Part shown: in pieces, positions 54,747-63,810 of the stretch
Layout: every line of letters starts with the position of its first letter
Numbering within the stretch: position 1 is the first letter of the stretch
Source: Ruania alba
GTDB lineage: Bacteria; Actinomycetota; Actinomycetes; Actinomycetales; Beutenbergiaceae
Length of the DNA: 64,000 nt
Assembly (NCBI RefSeq): GCF_900105765.1
Contig: NZ_FNTX01000001.1
Span: 1,646,387 to 1,710,386, forward strand
Direction of reading: 5' to 3'
Notes under the pieces: model-generated
Database searches by the model: none
Seen by the model: the letters and a program-made list of their open reading frames with translations, nothing else
Told to the model about the DNA's origin: nothing
Program-made: the position numbers and the translations under genes

Positions 54747-56612
54747 CTACGTATGCACATCGATCAGTGCCTCCGCATGCTGGCCCAACCGCAGGTCACC
54801 CACGGTGAGGTCCACAGCGATTCGCCCCCGCCGGCGCGGCGGACCGGCCGCAGTCACAGTGAACGGCACCCGCGCGGTGCCACCTGGTTCGAGCGTCACC
54901 TGGTCGGGCCCGACGGCGGTCCACCCGTCCGGGAGCACCGGCGTCACGAGGGCCGTGGCCGGCTCCCGCAGGGGGTTGCGCACCCACACCTGATAAGCGA
55001 CCGTCCCACCGGAGGAGACGGTGGACCGGTACGGCTCGATCCGGGCGAACACGCCGTCCGCGCCGGTGTCCAGGTCCTCGAGCGGCAGCAGGTCGTGGTG
55101 GATCTGCACGAGCTCCTCGGCCTCGTCAGCGAGCATCTGCAGGTAGTCGTCGGTGACCCACCTCTCCTGCCAGTGCCCGGTGATCATCAGCCCTGGTTCC
55201 ACCCGCTGGTAGAGGGCGGCGCTGTCCCGGTAGTCGGTGATCCGGAACCTGTTGTGGTACTGGTAGTTGCGCGTCTCCCGCGTCTTCCCGGGGACGCCCT
55301 GGCCGTCCTGCTGGTCACCGGTCACCAGCACCCGCACCCCGTCCACCGCGAACTCGAAGGCGGCGGCAAACAGCGTGTGCCCAGGCAGCTCATGCACGGT
55401 GATCTCGTACTCGTGCCAGGTGAACGCCTCGCCGATCGGTAGCTCCCGGTCACTCGGGATCGGGTCGTGCCACAGGCAGGGCAGGTCGTAGCGCGCCGGG
55501 TCGGCCAGGATCGGGGCCACGTTCGCCGGGCTCCACACCTGCGTGCCCTCCACCTCCCGGAGCAGGTTCAGCCCGGCCACATGGTCGTCGTGGTAGTGCG
55601 TGGGCAGTGCCACCTCCACGTGGGTGACCGGGTGATGCGCCTTCAGGCCCGGCAGGCTCGCCAGCCAGGGACGGCGGGCGGCCCGCTCGTGACCGGGCGG
55701 CAGACCGGTGGTCATGTCATAGCCGTAGTCCATCACCAGGGCGGCCCCGGTCTCCGAGATCAGCACATAGCTGCGGGACTCGCTCGACTCATTGACGAGC
55801 AGGTGCTCGGTGAGGTTCCGGTACGGGTCGGCGAGCTTCTCCCGGATCCGCGTCGGCTCAGGGCGGCGCTGGTTCACGTACTCCAGCAGCCGGTCCCCGG
55901 TGAGCTTCAGCGCCGCGGCACCCGGATCCATCACCTCCCCGTGCGAGGGCAGCAGCACGTCCGGCTCCTCGGCGGCGAGGATGTCGCACGCGAGCACCGC
56001 CATCGTCGGGCCCTCGTTCTCGGTGTAGGACCACTGCGTGGACAGCAGCGACCACACCTTGCCCGGTGCGTAGAGCAGGTCACCGGTGAACGCCAGACGG
56101 CGGCCCTTCTGAAGGAGGTAGGTCACCGACCCGGGGGTGTGCCCGGGCGTGGGCAGGGTGCGGACCTCGATGCCGCCGTAGTTCGCGCTGCGATACTCGG
56201 GCACGGTCGACGTGATCGGCACCGACTCCAGCAGGGAGAACCGGTCAGTGCGCAGGTTGTAGTTGTTCCCCACCTCCCGCGCCGCCCACATCGCCTCCAC
56301 ATCGGAGAACAGCTCGGCCTCCACCGGCGGCACGTGCACCGCGATCCCCGCCTCGACCGCGCGCGGCAGTCCCTGCGCCTGGTCCCGATGGTGGTGCGTC
56401 ATCAGCACGTCGGTGATCGCGTCCAGTCCCAGCTCGTCCAGCAGGTCCAGCACCCGGCCGGAGCCGAAGTCGATCGCGATCCCGGTGCGGTGGCCCGGAT
56501 CCGAACCCTCGGCACGGATCACGTACACGTGGCACGTGTCGCGCACCCGGAACACCCCGGGCGCCACCTCGGTGACCTCTGCCTCGGAAACGGACGGGAC
56601 GCCGTCGGCCAT
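54747..56612 (-). CDS. Tandem metallo-beta-lactamase-fold protein with NEW3-like domain
   Basis: A 621-residue protein with two MBL-fold halves. Half 1: THHHRDQAQG (about residue 70; the usual final His of HxHxDH is Gln), LPTPGHTPGSVTYLL, FTGDLLY and PSHGEV. Half 2: THYHDDHVAGL (complete HxHxDH), ELPGHTLFAAAFEF, VTGDQQDG and TGHWQE. The last 90 residues form a beta-sandwich like the NEW3 domain of glycosidases (GGTVAYQVWVRNPLREPATA, PGGTARVPFTV). The start at 56612 follows AGGAG. A hydrolase for esters or lactones of sugar products is conceivable; no precise function is recognised. Confidence 0.75.
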   Translation of the reverse strand: MADGVPSVSEAEVTEVAPGVFRVRDTCHVYVIRAEGSDPGHRTGIAIDFGSGRVLDLLDELGLDAITDVLMTHHHRDQAQGLPRAVEAGIAVHVPPVEAELFSDVEAMWAAREVGNNYNLRTDRFSLLESVPITSTVPEYRSANYGGIEVRTLPTPGHTPGSVTYLLQKGRRLAFTGDLLYAPGKVWSLLSTQWSYTENEGPTMAVLACDILAAEEPDVLLPSHGEVMDPGAAALKLTGDRLLEYVNQRRPEPTRIREKLADPYRNLTEHLLVNESSESRSYVLISETGAALVMDYGYDMTTGLPPGHERAARRPWLASLPGLKAHHPVTHVEVALPTHYHDDHVAGLNLLREVEGTQVWSPANVAPILADPARYDLPCLWHDPIPSDRELPIGEAFTWHEYEITVHELPGHTLFAAAFEFAVDGVRVLVTGDQQDGQGVPGKTRETRNYQYHNRFRITDYRDSAALYQRVEPGLMITGHWQERWVTDDYLQMLADEAEELVQIHHDLLPLEDLDTGADGVFARIEPYRSTVSSGGTVAYQVWVRNPLREPATALVTPVLPDGWTAVGPDQVTLEPGGTARVPFTVTAAGPPRRRGRIAVDLTVGDLRLGQHAEALIDVHT

Positions 56613-56623
56613 CTTCTGGCTCC

Positions 56624-58201
56624 TCATCGTGGGCGGGCAAGCACGGCACCGGCCGCGCGCAACTGGTCCTGCAGAGCGGGCACCGGCACGTCCTGCACAG
56701 GCACAGCATCCCGCGCCGCGGCCGCGGCGGCGAGCCCAGCGGCCTCCCCGAGCATCTGGTATTGGGGCTCCATCCGTACCGAGCTGAACGCCAGGTGGGA
56801 GGCGGAGATGCACACGGCGGCGATCAGGTTGGTGCACTCGGCGCGCTTCGGCACCAGGCTCCGGTACGGGATCGGGTAGGCCGGCACCCCGATGGAGAGG
56901 TACCCCTCGGTGACCGTCATCGCCACCGGGTCGGGGTGCTCATACGCCCACCGCCAACTGCGCTGCACCTCGCGCACGTCGAGGTGGTAGGACCCCAGGG
57001 CGATCACGTCCTCAGCGGGGCGGGCCTCCAGCAGGTCGTGGGCGGTGAGCACATGCTCGCCGAGCATCCGCCGCGCCTCGCGCACGTAGAGCTGGTGCGG
57101 CAGGTGCTCGGTGTCGGTGAACTCCCCCGCCGGCAGGCCCCAGCGCTGCATCTCGGTGCGCACGTGCTGCGGCACGCCCGGGTCGGTGCTGAGGAAGTGC
57201 AGGAAGTCCCGGGCGTGGTGCAGATGATGGCGGCGGATCTGCTCTCGGCGCTGCGGTGTGGCGTCCGGGTACTCCCAGGCGGTGCCGTCGAGCACGTTCA
57301 GCGAGATCGGGCCGAGGGAGTTGCCGTCGGCCATCCCGCCGGGCAGGTTCGGCTCCAGCCCGAGCAACTTGCCCGCCGGAGGAGCGCCACCGTGCGCCTC
57401 CCAGTACGCGAAGACCCGCCGGTACAGCTCCCAGTGGGCGTTGTCGTAGTCCGGGCTCGGGGTGAACGGCACCCGGTCGGCGGCCGTGGACAGGCACACC
57501 CGGTATCCGTAGGCCATCACCCCGCAGTCGGCCTCCCCCACGCCGACCATCGGCTCGGGCTTGATCTGCGCCAGCAGCGGGCTCTCGACGTGCCCGGTGG
57601 GGTCGTCGGCGAACGGGGAGATCCAGGCCGGCATGGTGTGCCGGCCGGGGAGCAGCTCCTGCCGGCCCGCATGCGCCTCCCCGTAGGTGCTCACCGCGTC
57701 CCGCCCGACGGCGTAGCTCACCCCGGCCGCAGCGAGCAGGTCACCTTCGTAGGAGGCGTCGATCACGACGGCGGGGCGCACCTGGTCACTCCCCTGCGGC
57801 GGGTGGGTGCCCAGGTGAGTGTCATCGGGGGCGAGATCGAAGGTGACCTCGGTGATCGTGCCCTCGCCCGTGGTGGCCGCGGCGAGGCCGCGGCCGAGTC
57901 GCACGTCCACACCGGCCTGCTCCAGCCACTGGGTGAAGATCTGCTCGGCCACGTGCGGCTCCGGACCGGCGAAGTGGCCGACACCGACGTCGTAGTGGTC
58001 CGCGATCGCCTGGCGGAGCCGGGCGGCCGGGCCGCCCAGGGCGCGGACGTCCCCGACATCGGTGTAGCCGAGGCCGCCGGAGGTCATCCCGCCGATGTGC
58101 CGGCCGGGTTCGGCCAGCACTACCTGCGCACCGGCGCGGGCCGCGGCGACGGCCGCGCACACCCCCGCCGAGGTGGCGCCGTAGACGAGCACATCGGTCA
58201 T
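56624..58201 (-). CDS. FAD-dependent oxidoreductase, FAD_oxidored family
   Basis: A 525-residue flavoprotein. The Rossmann FAD-binding motif is VYGATSAGVCAAVAAARAGA, followed by AEPGRHIGGMTSGGLGYTDV, a pattern typical of the xanthan-lyase-associated FAD_oxidored family. DASYEGDLLAAAGVSYAVGR and a C-terminal EAAGLAAAAAARDAVPVQDV complete the fold. It overlaps the upstream TIM-barrel gene by 4 bp and is 11 bp from the MBL gene. Related proteins near glycosidases may oxidise a sugar hydroxyl to assist cleavage; here that is inference. Confidence 0.82.
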   Translation of the reverse strand: MTDVLVYGATSAGVCAAVAAARAGAQVVLAEPGRHIGGMTSGGLGYTDVGDVRALGGPAARLRQAIADHYDVGVGHFAGPEPHVAEQIFTQWLEQAGVDVRLGRGLAAATTGEGTITEVTFDLAPDDTHLGTHPPQGSDQVRPAVVIDASYEGDLLAAAGVSYAVGRDAVSTYGEAHAGRQELLPGRHTMPAWISPFADDPTGHVESPLLAQIKPEPMVGVGEADCGVMAYGYRVCLSTAADRVPFTPSPDYDNAHWELYRRVFAYWEAHGGAPPAGKLLGLEPNLPGGMADGNSLGPISLNVLDGTAWEYPDATPQRREQIRRHHLHHARDFLHFLSTDPGVPQHVRTEMQRWGLPAGEFTDTEHLPHQLYVREARRMLGEHVLTAHDLLEARPAEDVIALGSYHLDVREVQRSWRWAYEHPDPVAMTVTEGYLSIGVPAYPIPYRSLVPKRAECTNLIAAVCISASHLAFSSVRMEPQYQMLGEAAGLAAAAAARDAVPVQDVPVPALQDQLRAAGAVLARPR

Positions 58202-59997
58202 CGCGGTTCGTCCGTCCCCCGACGGCGCTGGTAGGCGCTCCAGGTGTCCCGGATCAGGGCGTAGTCGTCGTCGGTGAACGGCTCGCCGCTGCCGTCGATC
58301 CGTTCGGCATAGTACAGGGCCGGCACCCCGAGGGCGGGCTGGGCCTCGGTGTAGTCACGCCACTGGTCCCGGTCCGGCATCGGCCACTGGTCGGTGTCCA
58401 GCGGGAGCCCGGGCAACGCCGCGGCGGCGATCCGGGCTCTCGTGCGCACCTGGTCCGCGACCGGGACGAAGGTACCGGCGGGGTCGCGCTCGAGCACGTC
58501 GTTGAGCCGCACCATGTCGGTCGCGTCGGCGAACAGCGGGTTCGGGGTGTGCGTGACGACCAGGGCTTCGGCGCGGACGGCCTTGGTAGCCGCGTACAGC
58601 TCGGCCAGCAGGGCGTGCAAGGCGGCGATCCCCCACGGTGCCCCATCGGTGCCGCGCAGGTGGTTCCCGGCCGGGGCGCGCTGGGTGAAGTCCACCTTGA
58701 ACCCGTCCGCCCCGAGCCCGCCGTCGGCCACCGGGGTGAGCAGATGGGCGACCGTCCGGCGCAGCCGCTCCCGGTAGGCGGGGTTGGACGGGTCGGCGGC
58801 CACCGGGCGCCCGGCCGGGTCGAGGATGCACTCGTCGGCCGGTAGACCCTCGGGGTCCCATGCCTTCCACCACAGCAGCACCCGCTGCCCGGAAGCGTGC
58901 CGCTGTGCGATCCATCCCGTCAGGTCCGGCCATTTGGTGGTGTCCACCGCGCCGGTGCCGTACGCCGACTGCCATTTGTCGTCGATCACCACGGTGCCCG
59001 GGGTGATGTCGTGGGCGGCGAGGGTGCCGAGCAGCTCGTCGTAGACGTCCTGGCGGGCCAGGTCCGCTGCGCTCACTCCGCCGGTGGGCTCCTCCCCGGG
59101 GCGGCCCCAGCGGGCGCGGGCGACCTGGGCGCCCCAGCCACAGAAGATCGGTTCGTGCCACCAGGCGGGTGTGTCCTGGCTGCGGACCTGCGGCGCGAGG
59201 CCGGAGGCGACCAGATCGTCCCGGGATGCGGTGACGCAGTCCCACGGGTCGTCGGTGAGGCGTAGCGCGATCTCCGGTGTGTGGAAGGCGCCCTCCACCT
59301 CGGTGTGCGCGTCATAGTCGAAGGCGAACCGGAAGCCAGAGTCCAGCGGCTCGTAGCGCCACTCGGTGAAGGTGCACTCGCCGATCCCGGCGCGCACCCA
59401 GGCGCTCATCCACCGGTCCCGCACGCCGATCGCCACGGCCAACGGCGGTGGGGAGAACACCGCATGCAGTCGGCCCGGGTGGGCGTCGCCCAGGATGCCG
59501 AGCACCGACGGCGAGGTGGCGGGCCGCGCCCACTGCACCGGTTCGCTCGGGTTCGGGGTGAAAACCGACTCTCCGGCGCAGCGGGAGAAGAAGTCGCCGC
59601 ACGCCCCGCTGGGCAGCACGGCGGAGCCGCCGAGCACCCGGGCGGTGGTGAGCGTTCCGGTCCCGGTGACCTCGGCGCGAAGGCGCACACTGTCGCCGTC
59701 GGCGCTGAGCACCACGGCGGCGGTGTCCCAGGCGGTCGAGGACCGGCGCACCTCGATCTCCACAGACTCATCGACATCGGCACCTGCCCGCCCGCGGACC
59801 TCGGGCGCCTGCACCTGATAGGTCTCGTCCGCGGCACCCACCCGGTCCAGGGAGGCGAACAGGGAGAGTTGGGCAACCTCGGCGCCGTCCGGTGCGAACA
59901 GCAGCGCCCGCGGCGGGGTCACCCCCACCGGGTGCACCTCGAGCCGGTAGGCAGCGGTCTCGACGGTGATCACGCCGTCGCGGGTCTCGACGTTCAT
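58198..59997 (-). CDS. TIM-barrel glycoside hydrolase, clan-D-like (GH36/GH31-related)
   Basis: A 599-residue protein with an N-terminal beta-sandwich (about residues 1-260) and a TIM barrel. Barrel motifs are FCGWGAQVARAR, TPGTVVIDDKWQSAYGTGAV, QRVLLWWKAWDPEGLPADEC, GADGFKVDFTQRAP (the Asp of KVDF is the likely nucleophile, as in GH36 KxD) and MVRLNDVLERD. The GH36 acid/base motif is not obvious, so family number and anomer are open. It overlaps genes on both sides by 4 bp. It is probably an alpha-glycosidase acting on the same glycan as the mannosidases. Confidence 0.7.
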   Translation of the reverse strand: MNVETRDGVITVETAAYRLEVHPVGVTPPRALLFAPDGAEVAQLSLFASLDRVGAADETYQVQAPEVRGRAGADVDESVEIEVRRSSTAWDTAAVVLSADGDSVRLRAEVTGTGTLTTARVLGGSAVLPSGACGDFFSRCAGESVFTPNPSEPVQWARPATSPSVLGILGDAHPGRLHAVFSPPPLAVAIGVRDRWMSAWVRAGIGECTFTEWRYEPLDSGFRFAFDYDAHTEVEGAFHTPEIALRLTDDPWDCVTASRDDLVASGLAPQVRSQDTPAWWHEPIFCGWGAQVARARWGRPGEEPTGGVSAADLARQDVYDELLGTLAAHDITPGTVVIDDKWQSAYGTGAVDTTKWPDLTGWIAQRHASGQRVLLWWKAWDPEGLPADECILDPAGRPVAADPSNPAYRERLRRTVAHLLTPVADGGLGADGFKVDFTQRAPAGNHLRGTDGAPWGIAALHALLAELYAATKAVRAEALVVTHTPNPLFADATDMVRLNDVLERDPAGTFVPVADQVRTRARIAAAALPGLPLDTDQWPMPDRDQWRDYTEAQPALGVPALYYAERIDGSGEPFTDDDYALIRDTWSAYQRRRGTDEPR

Positions 59998-62900
59998 GAC
60001 TGCCTCCCGGCCGACGATCGGGTGATGCGGACCGTGACCACCTGGAACGGGGTCAGGTCGAGGGTGAGGCGGTCGCCGTCGCGCTCCAGCGGAGCCAGCG
60101 CGGCGATCTGCTCGTCCGGCCGCTCGAGCAGGTCGGTGACCACCGCATCGCGCATCTGCACGTCTTCGGCCACGGTGAGCTCGGCCCGGCCGCGGCCGCC
60201 GCGGGACTCGTACAGCCGCAGCACCAGGTCACCGGACCCGTCATCGGCGAGCTTGACGGTCTCCAGCAGCACGGGGCCGTCCTCGATGGCGACCAGCGGC
60301 TCCACTCCTCCGGCACCGCGACGTTCCCGCAGCGGCCGGCCGGTACGGTAACCCGCCCGGATCGCCTCCGGCAGGTCGGCCCCGCAGACGAGCTGGTAGC
60401 GGAGCACGTGCCGGCCCTGGTCGGTCTGCGGGTCCGGATAGCGGGGTGCACGCAGCAGCGACAGCCGCACGGTGGTGGCGCCGGCGCCGCGCGCCTCACC
60501 GGGTCCGGGTCGGGTGGCCTCGTGCCCGTAGGTGGCCTCGTTCGTCACCGCCACGCCGTAGCCGGGCTCGCCCACGTGCAGCCACTTGTGCGCCGGGATC
60601 TCGAACTTGGCGGCGTCCCAGGAGGTGTTCGTGTGGGTGGGGCGCTGCACGTAGCCGAACTGGGTCTCAGCGGTGGACTCGCGTGCATGGACGTCCAGAG
60701 GGAAGGCCACCTTGAGGATGCGTTCTCGCTCGTGCCAGTCCACCTCGGTGGTGCACTCGAGGGCGATCGATCCGGCGGCCAGGGCGACCTCCTGCCGGTA
60801 GGTCGATCCGCCGTCGGTGCGGGTGATCCGCACGACCGGACGGGCGGGGTCGGAACTGTCCACCTCGATCCGGTCCACCGCGGTGAGCGCGTGCCCGGTG
60901 TGCCGGTAGAACTCGTCCAGATCCCAGGCGTCGAACCGGTTGGGTGTGTCCGGATGCAGCCAGAGGGCGTTGCCCGGGCCGGCGAGCACCTCCCGGTCGG
61001 CGCCGTGGTCCCACACCGAGACGACGGTGCCGTCGGTACCGATCCGTACCCGCAGCAGGCCGTTGTCCAGGTGCACCTCGCCGTCGGCCTGGTGGGTCTG
61101 GACGGCGGTCGCGTCCCGCCGGGGGGCGGCGCCTCCGAGGGGAGGGACGCCGTCGTGGGGGTGCGGAGTGGCGTTGAACGCGAGCGGCACCTCACCGGTG
61201 CCGGCCAGCACCTCCAGGGCGCCGTCGATGAGCGCCTCCAGCCGGGCGGTCAGCGCGGCGTAGCGCTCCCGTGCCTCCCGGTGCACCCAGGCGATGGACG
61301 AGCCAGGCAGGATGTCGTGGAACTGCAGCAGCAGCACCTCTTCCCAGATCCGGTCCAGCTCGTCGGCCGGGTACGGCGTGCCGTGGCGCACCGTGGCGGT
61401 GGCGGACCACAGCTCGGCCTCGTGCAGCAGGTGCTCGGTGCGGCGGTTGCCCTCCTTCATCGCCCGCTGGCTGGTGTAGGTGCCGCGGTGGAACTCGAGG
61501 TACATCTCCCCCGACCACACCGGAGCGTGCTCGCCGTACTCGGCGTGCGCGGCGGTGAAGAACTCCTCCGGGGTCTCGATGTGCACCTTCGGGGCGCCGT
61601 CCAGATCGGCCAGCCGGCGTGCCGTCTCCAGCATCTCCCGGGTGGGGCCGCCACCGCCGTCGCCGTACCCGAAAGGCAGCAGCGACCGGGTGGCGCGGCC
61701 GTTCTCCCGGAACTGCGTAGTGGATCGGGCGAGCTCGGGGCCGTTGAACTCCGAGGAATAGGTGTCCGACGGCGGGAAGTGCGTGAACACGCGGGTGCCG
61801 TCGATCCCCTCCCACCAGAATGTGTGGTGCGGGAACGGGTTGGTGGAGTTCCAGGACATCTTCTGGGAGAGGAACCAGTCGAACCCGGCCAGGCGGGCCA
61901 ACTGCGGCAGGGAGCCGGAATAGCCGAACGAGTCCGGCAGCCACACCTCCCGGGCCTCGGTGCCGAAATGCTCGGCGAAGAAGCGCTTGCCTGCGGTGAA
62001 CTGGCGCACCAGCGCCTCCCCACCGGGCAGGTTCGTGTCCGACTCCACCCACATGCCGCCGACCGGGACGAAGGTGCCGGCCGCGACGGCTTCCCGGACC
62101 CGCTCCCACACCTGCGGATGGTGGTCCCGCATCCACGCATACTGCTGCGCGGACGAGCAGGCGAAGATGAACTCCGGGTACTCCTGCGCCAGGGCGATCA
62201 CGTTGGAGAAGGTGCGTGAGCACTTCCGGATCGTCTCCCGCACCGGCCACAGCCAGGCGGAGTCGATGTGTGCGTGTCCGACGGCGCTGACCGTGTGGGC
62301 GCTCGTGCGGGCGCGATCGGCGAGCACGCCGGCCAGCTGAGCCCGGGCGGCAGGAGCGGAGGAGGCCACCCGGTCGAACCCGCCGGCGTCGAGCTCGTCG
62401 ACCATCCGGTCCAGGGCGTAGCGCAGCTCATGGTGGCGCGGGTCCGACTCGGGGGTGGTGGCCGCGATCTGGTGCAGCAACCGTGCCTCGATCAGCAGGT
62501 GGTGCACCTCGGGTTCGCGCAACGCGAGCTCAGCGCGCTCCAGCCGGTACAGCGGGGTGTCCCCGGCGGTGTCGAGGTCGCCGAGACTGGACACGGTGCC
62601 GTCGAAGCGGGGGTTGGACGCCGCCTCGAGGTAGACCTCGAAGGTGCCGTCCGCCGCGATCGGGGCACCACGCTCCCCGCCCACCGGCACGTACGCCGTC
62701 CGTGGCTCGACCGCCTTGAGGATGGTGCCGTCGGCGGTGTAGGCCAGTCCCTCCGAACGGAAGCCAGGTCCGCCCGGGCCGAAGCCGAGGTCCACGAGCA
62801 GCTCGATCCGTTGCTCCTCGGCGTGGGCACGTATCGCCTCGCCGACAGTCCCGGTGAACCGGAACCAGGTAGTACCCCAGGGGCGGCCCCAGTCCGTGCC

Positions 62901-63074
62901 GACTGCGAAGGGCGTGAACTCCCCGGCCACAGCCTCGGCGAACGGGACGGGCTCGCCGGCCAGCACGTGCGCGGCGACGACGACGGGGGTGCGGTAGGAG
63001 TGCACGGCGGGTGTGACGCGCTCGGTCAGGGCGCGGTCCACCCGCGCCCCGAGGTCGGTGATGGTGCGGTGCAT
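59994..63074 (-). CDS. GH38 alpha-mannosidase, 1026 aa
   Basis: A long-form GH38 enzyme like fungal Ams1 and cytosolic alpha-mannosidases. The N-terminal 270-residue helical/beta domain precedes the catalytic barrel. The zinc His/Asp are in VSAVGHAHIDSAWLWPVRET, and the nucleophile Asp is in EVWLPDSFGYSGSLPQLA. FGYGDGGGGPTREML carries further site residues, and LLQFHDILPGSSIAWVH begins the helical bundle. The start at 63074 follows GGAAGAG. No signal peptide. It is probably an exo-acting enzyme on imported oligomannosides. Confidence 0.92.
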   Translation of the reverse strand: MHRTITDLGARVDRALTERVTPAVHSYRTPVVVAAHVLAGEPVPFAEAVAGEFTPFAVGTDWGRPWGTTWFRFTGTVGEAIRAHAEEQRIELLVDLGFGPGGPGFRSEGLAYTADGTILKAVEPRTAYVPVGGERGAPIAADGTFEVYLEAASNPRFDGTVSSLGDLDTAGDTPLYRLERAELALREPEVHHLLIEARLLHQIAATTPESDPRHHELRYALDRMVDELDAGGFDRVASSAPAARAQLAGVLADRARTSAHTVSAVGHAHIDSAWLWPVRETIRKCSRTFSNVIALAQEYPEFIFACSSAQQYAWMRDHHPQVWERVREAVAAGTFVPVGGMWVESDTNLPGGEALVRQFTAGKRFFAEHFGTEAREVWLPDSFGYSGSLPQLARLAGFDWFLSQKMSWNSTNPFPHHTFWWEGIDGTRVFTHFPPSDTYSSEFNGPELARSTTQFRENGRATRSLLPFGYGDGGGGPTREMLETARRLADLDGAPKVHIETPEEFFTAAHAEYGEHAPVWSGEMYLEFHRGTYTSQRAMKEGNRRTEHLLHEAELWSATATVRHGTPYPADELDRIWEEVLLLQFHDILPGSSIAWVHREARERYAALTARLEALIDGALEVLAGTGEVPLAFNATPHPHDGVPPLGGAAPRRDATAVQTHQADGEVHLDNGLLRVRIGTDGTVVSVWDHGADREVLAGPGNALWLHPDTPNRFDAWDLDEFYRHTGHALTAVDRIEVDSSDPARPVVRITRTDGGSTYRQEVALAAGSIALECTTEVDWHERERILKVAFPLDVHARESTAETQFGYVQRPTHTNTSWDAAKFEIPAHKWLHVGEPGYGVAVTNEATYGHEATRPGPGEARGAGATTVRLSLLRAPRYPDPQTDQGRHVLRYQLVCGADLPEAIRAGYRTGRPLRERRGAGGVEPLVAIEDGPVLLETVKLADDGSGDLVLRLYESRGGRGRAELTVAEDVQMRDAVVTDLLERPDEQIAALAPLERDGDRLTLDLTPFQVVTVRITRSSAGRQS

Positions 63075-63117
63075 GGGCTCTTCCGGGTCGGGCGGGCGTG
63101 CGGTCGGTGCGGGTGGT

Positions 63118-63810
63118 TCAGGAGGCGCCGGCGCGGCGTGCGGCGGCCAGCACGGCTTGCACCCCGCCACGTGGGGAGGTGAGCGCCGGCACGGGCAGGT
63201 CGGCATCTGCCACCGCCGGGGCCATCGATGCCTGGGCGATCACGATCACGTCCGCCGTGGCCGCCACGCGTTCCGCGGCTGCTCTGATGGCGGCGTCGTG
63301 CCCCGCGACGTCGCCGGATGCCTTGGCGTCCGCGGCACCGGCGACCACCTCTGCGGTCACCTCGATCCCCGCACCGGCGGCCGTCTCCAGCAGGCGCTGA
63401 GTGGGCCCGAGCGTCGACTCGAAGGTAGCCAGGGCCGCGATGCGCTGATGGGTGCCGGACGCCGCGAGGTCGCGGGCCTGCTCGGCCATGGCCGCATCCA
63501 CCCGCAGCACCGGGATGGCGACCTGCTCGGCGGCCGAGGCGATGGTCTCCCCGATCGAGGAGCAGGTGATGAGGACGGCGTCCGCACCGAGGTCTGCCAG
63601 GTGCTGCACGTGCCGGCTGACCCGCTCGTGCACGCCTTCGTCCACGCCCGTCGCCATGGCGGTGCGCAGCAGCCAGGCGTCCGCCACGTGCAGCGCCTCG
63701 GCCGGCTCCGGCGTGGTGTATTCGGCGAGCAGGTCCTCGAAGGTGGGGGTCAGCGCGGGGGCGGTGTGCACGAACCCGATACGCAGTGCACGCGCCGGCA
63801 CGGCGCTCAT
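63118..63810 (-). CDS. Asp/Glu racemase-superfamily protein
   Basis: A 230-residue two-domain protein. RIGFVHTAPALTPTFEDLLA is the typical N-terminal strand, and the first cysteine of the superfamily is present in DAVLITCSSIGET. The second half reads DVIVIAQASMAPAVADADL, where classic racemases have a second cysteine (C-T); here it is Ala-Ser, so racemase chemistry by two cysteines is unlikely. The ATG at 63810 overlaps the upstream aldolase stop. The role in the glycan locus is unclear. Confidence 0.78.
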   Translation of the reverse strand: MSAVPARALRIGFVHTAPALTPTFEDLLAEYTTPEPAEALHVADAWLLRTAMATGVDEGVHERVSRHVQHLADLGADAVLITCSSIGETIASAAEQVAIPVLRVDAAMAEQARDLAASGTHQRIAALATFESTLGPTQRLLETAAGAGIEVTAEVVAGAADAKASGDVAGHDAAIRAAAERVAATADVIVIAQASMAPAVADADLPVPALTSPRGGVQAVLAAARRAGAS

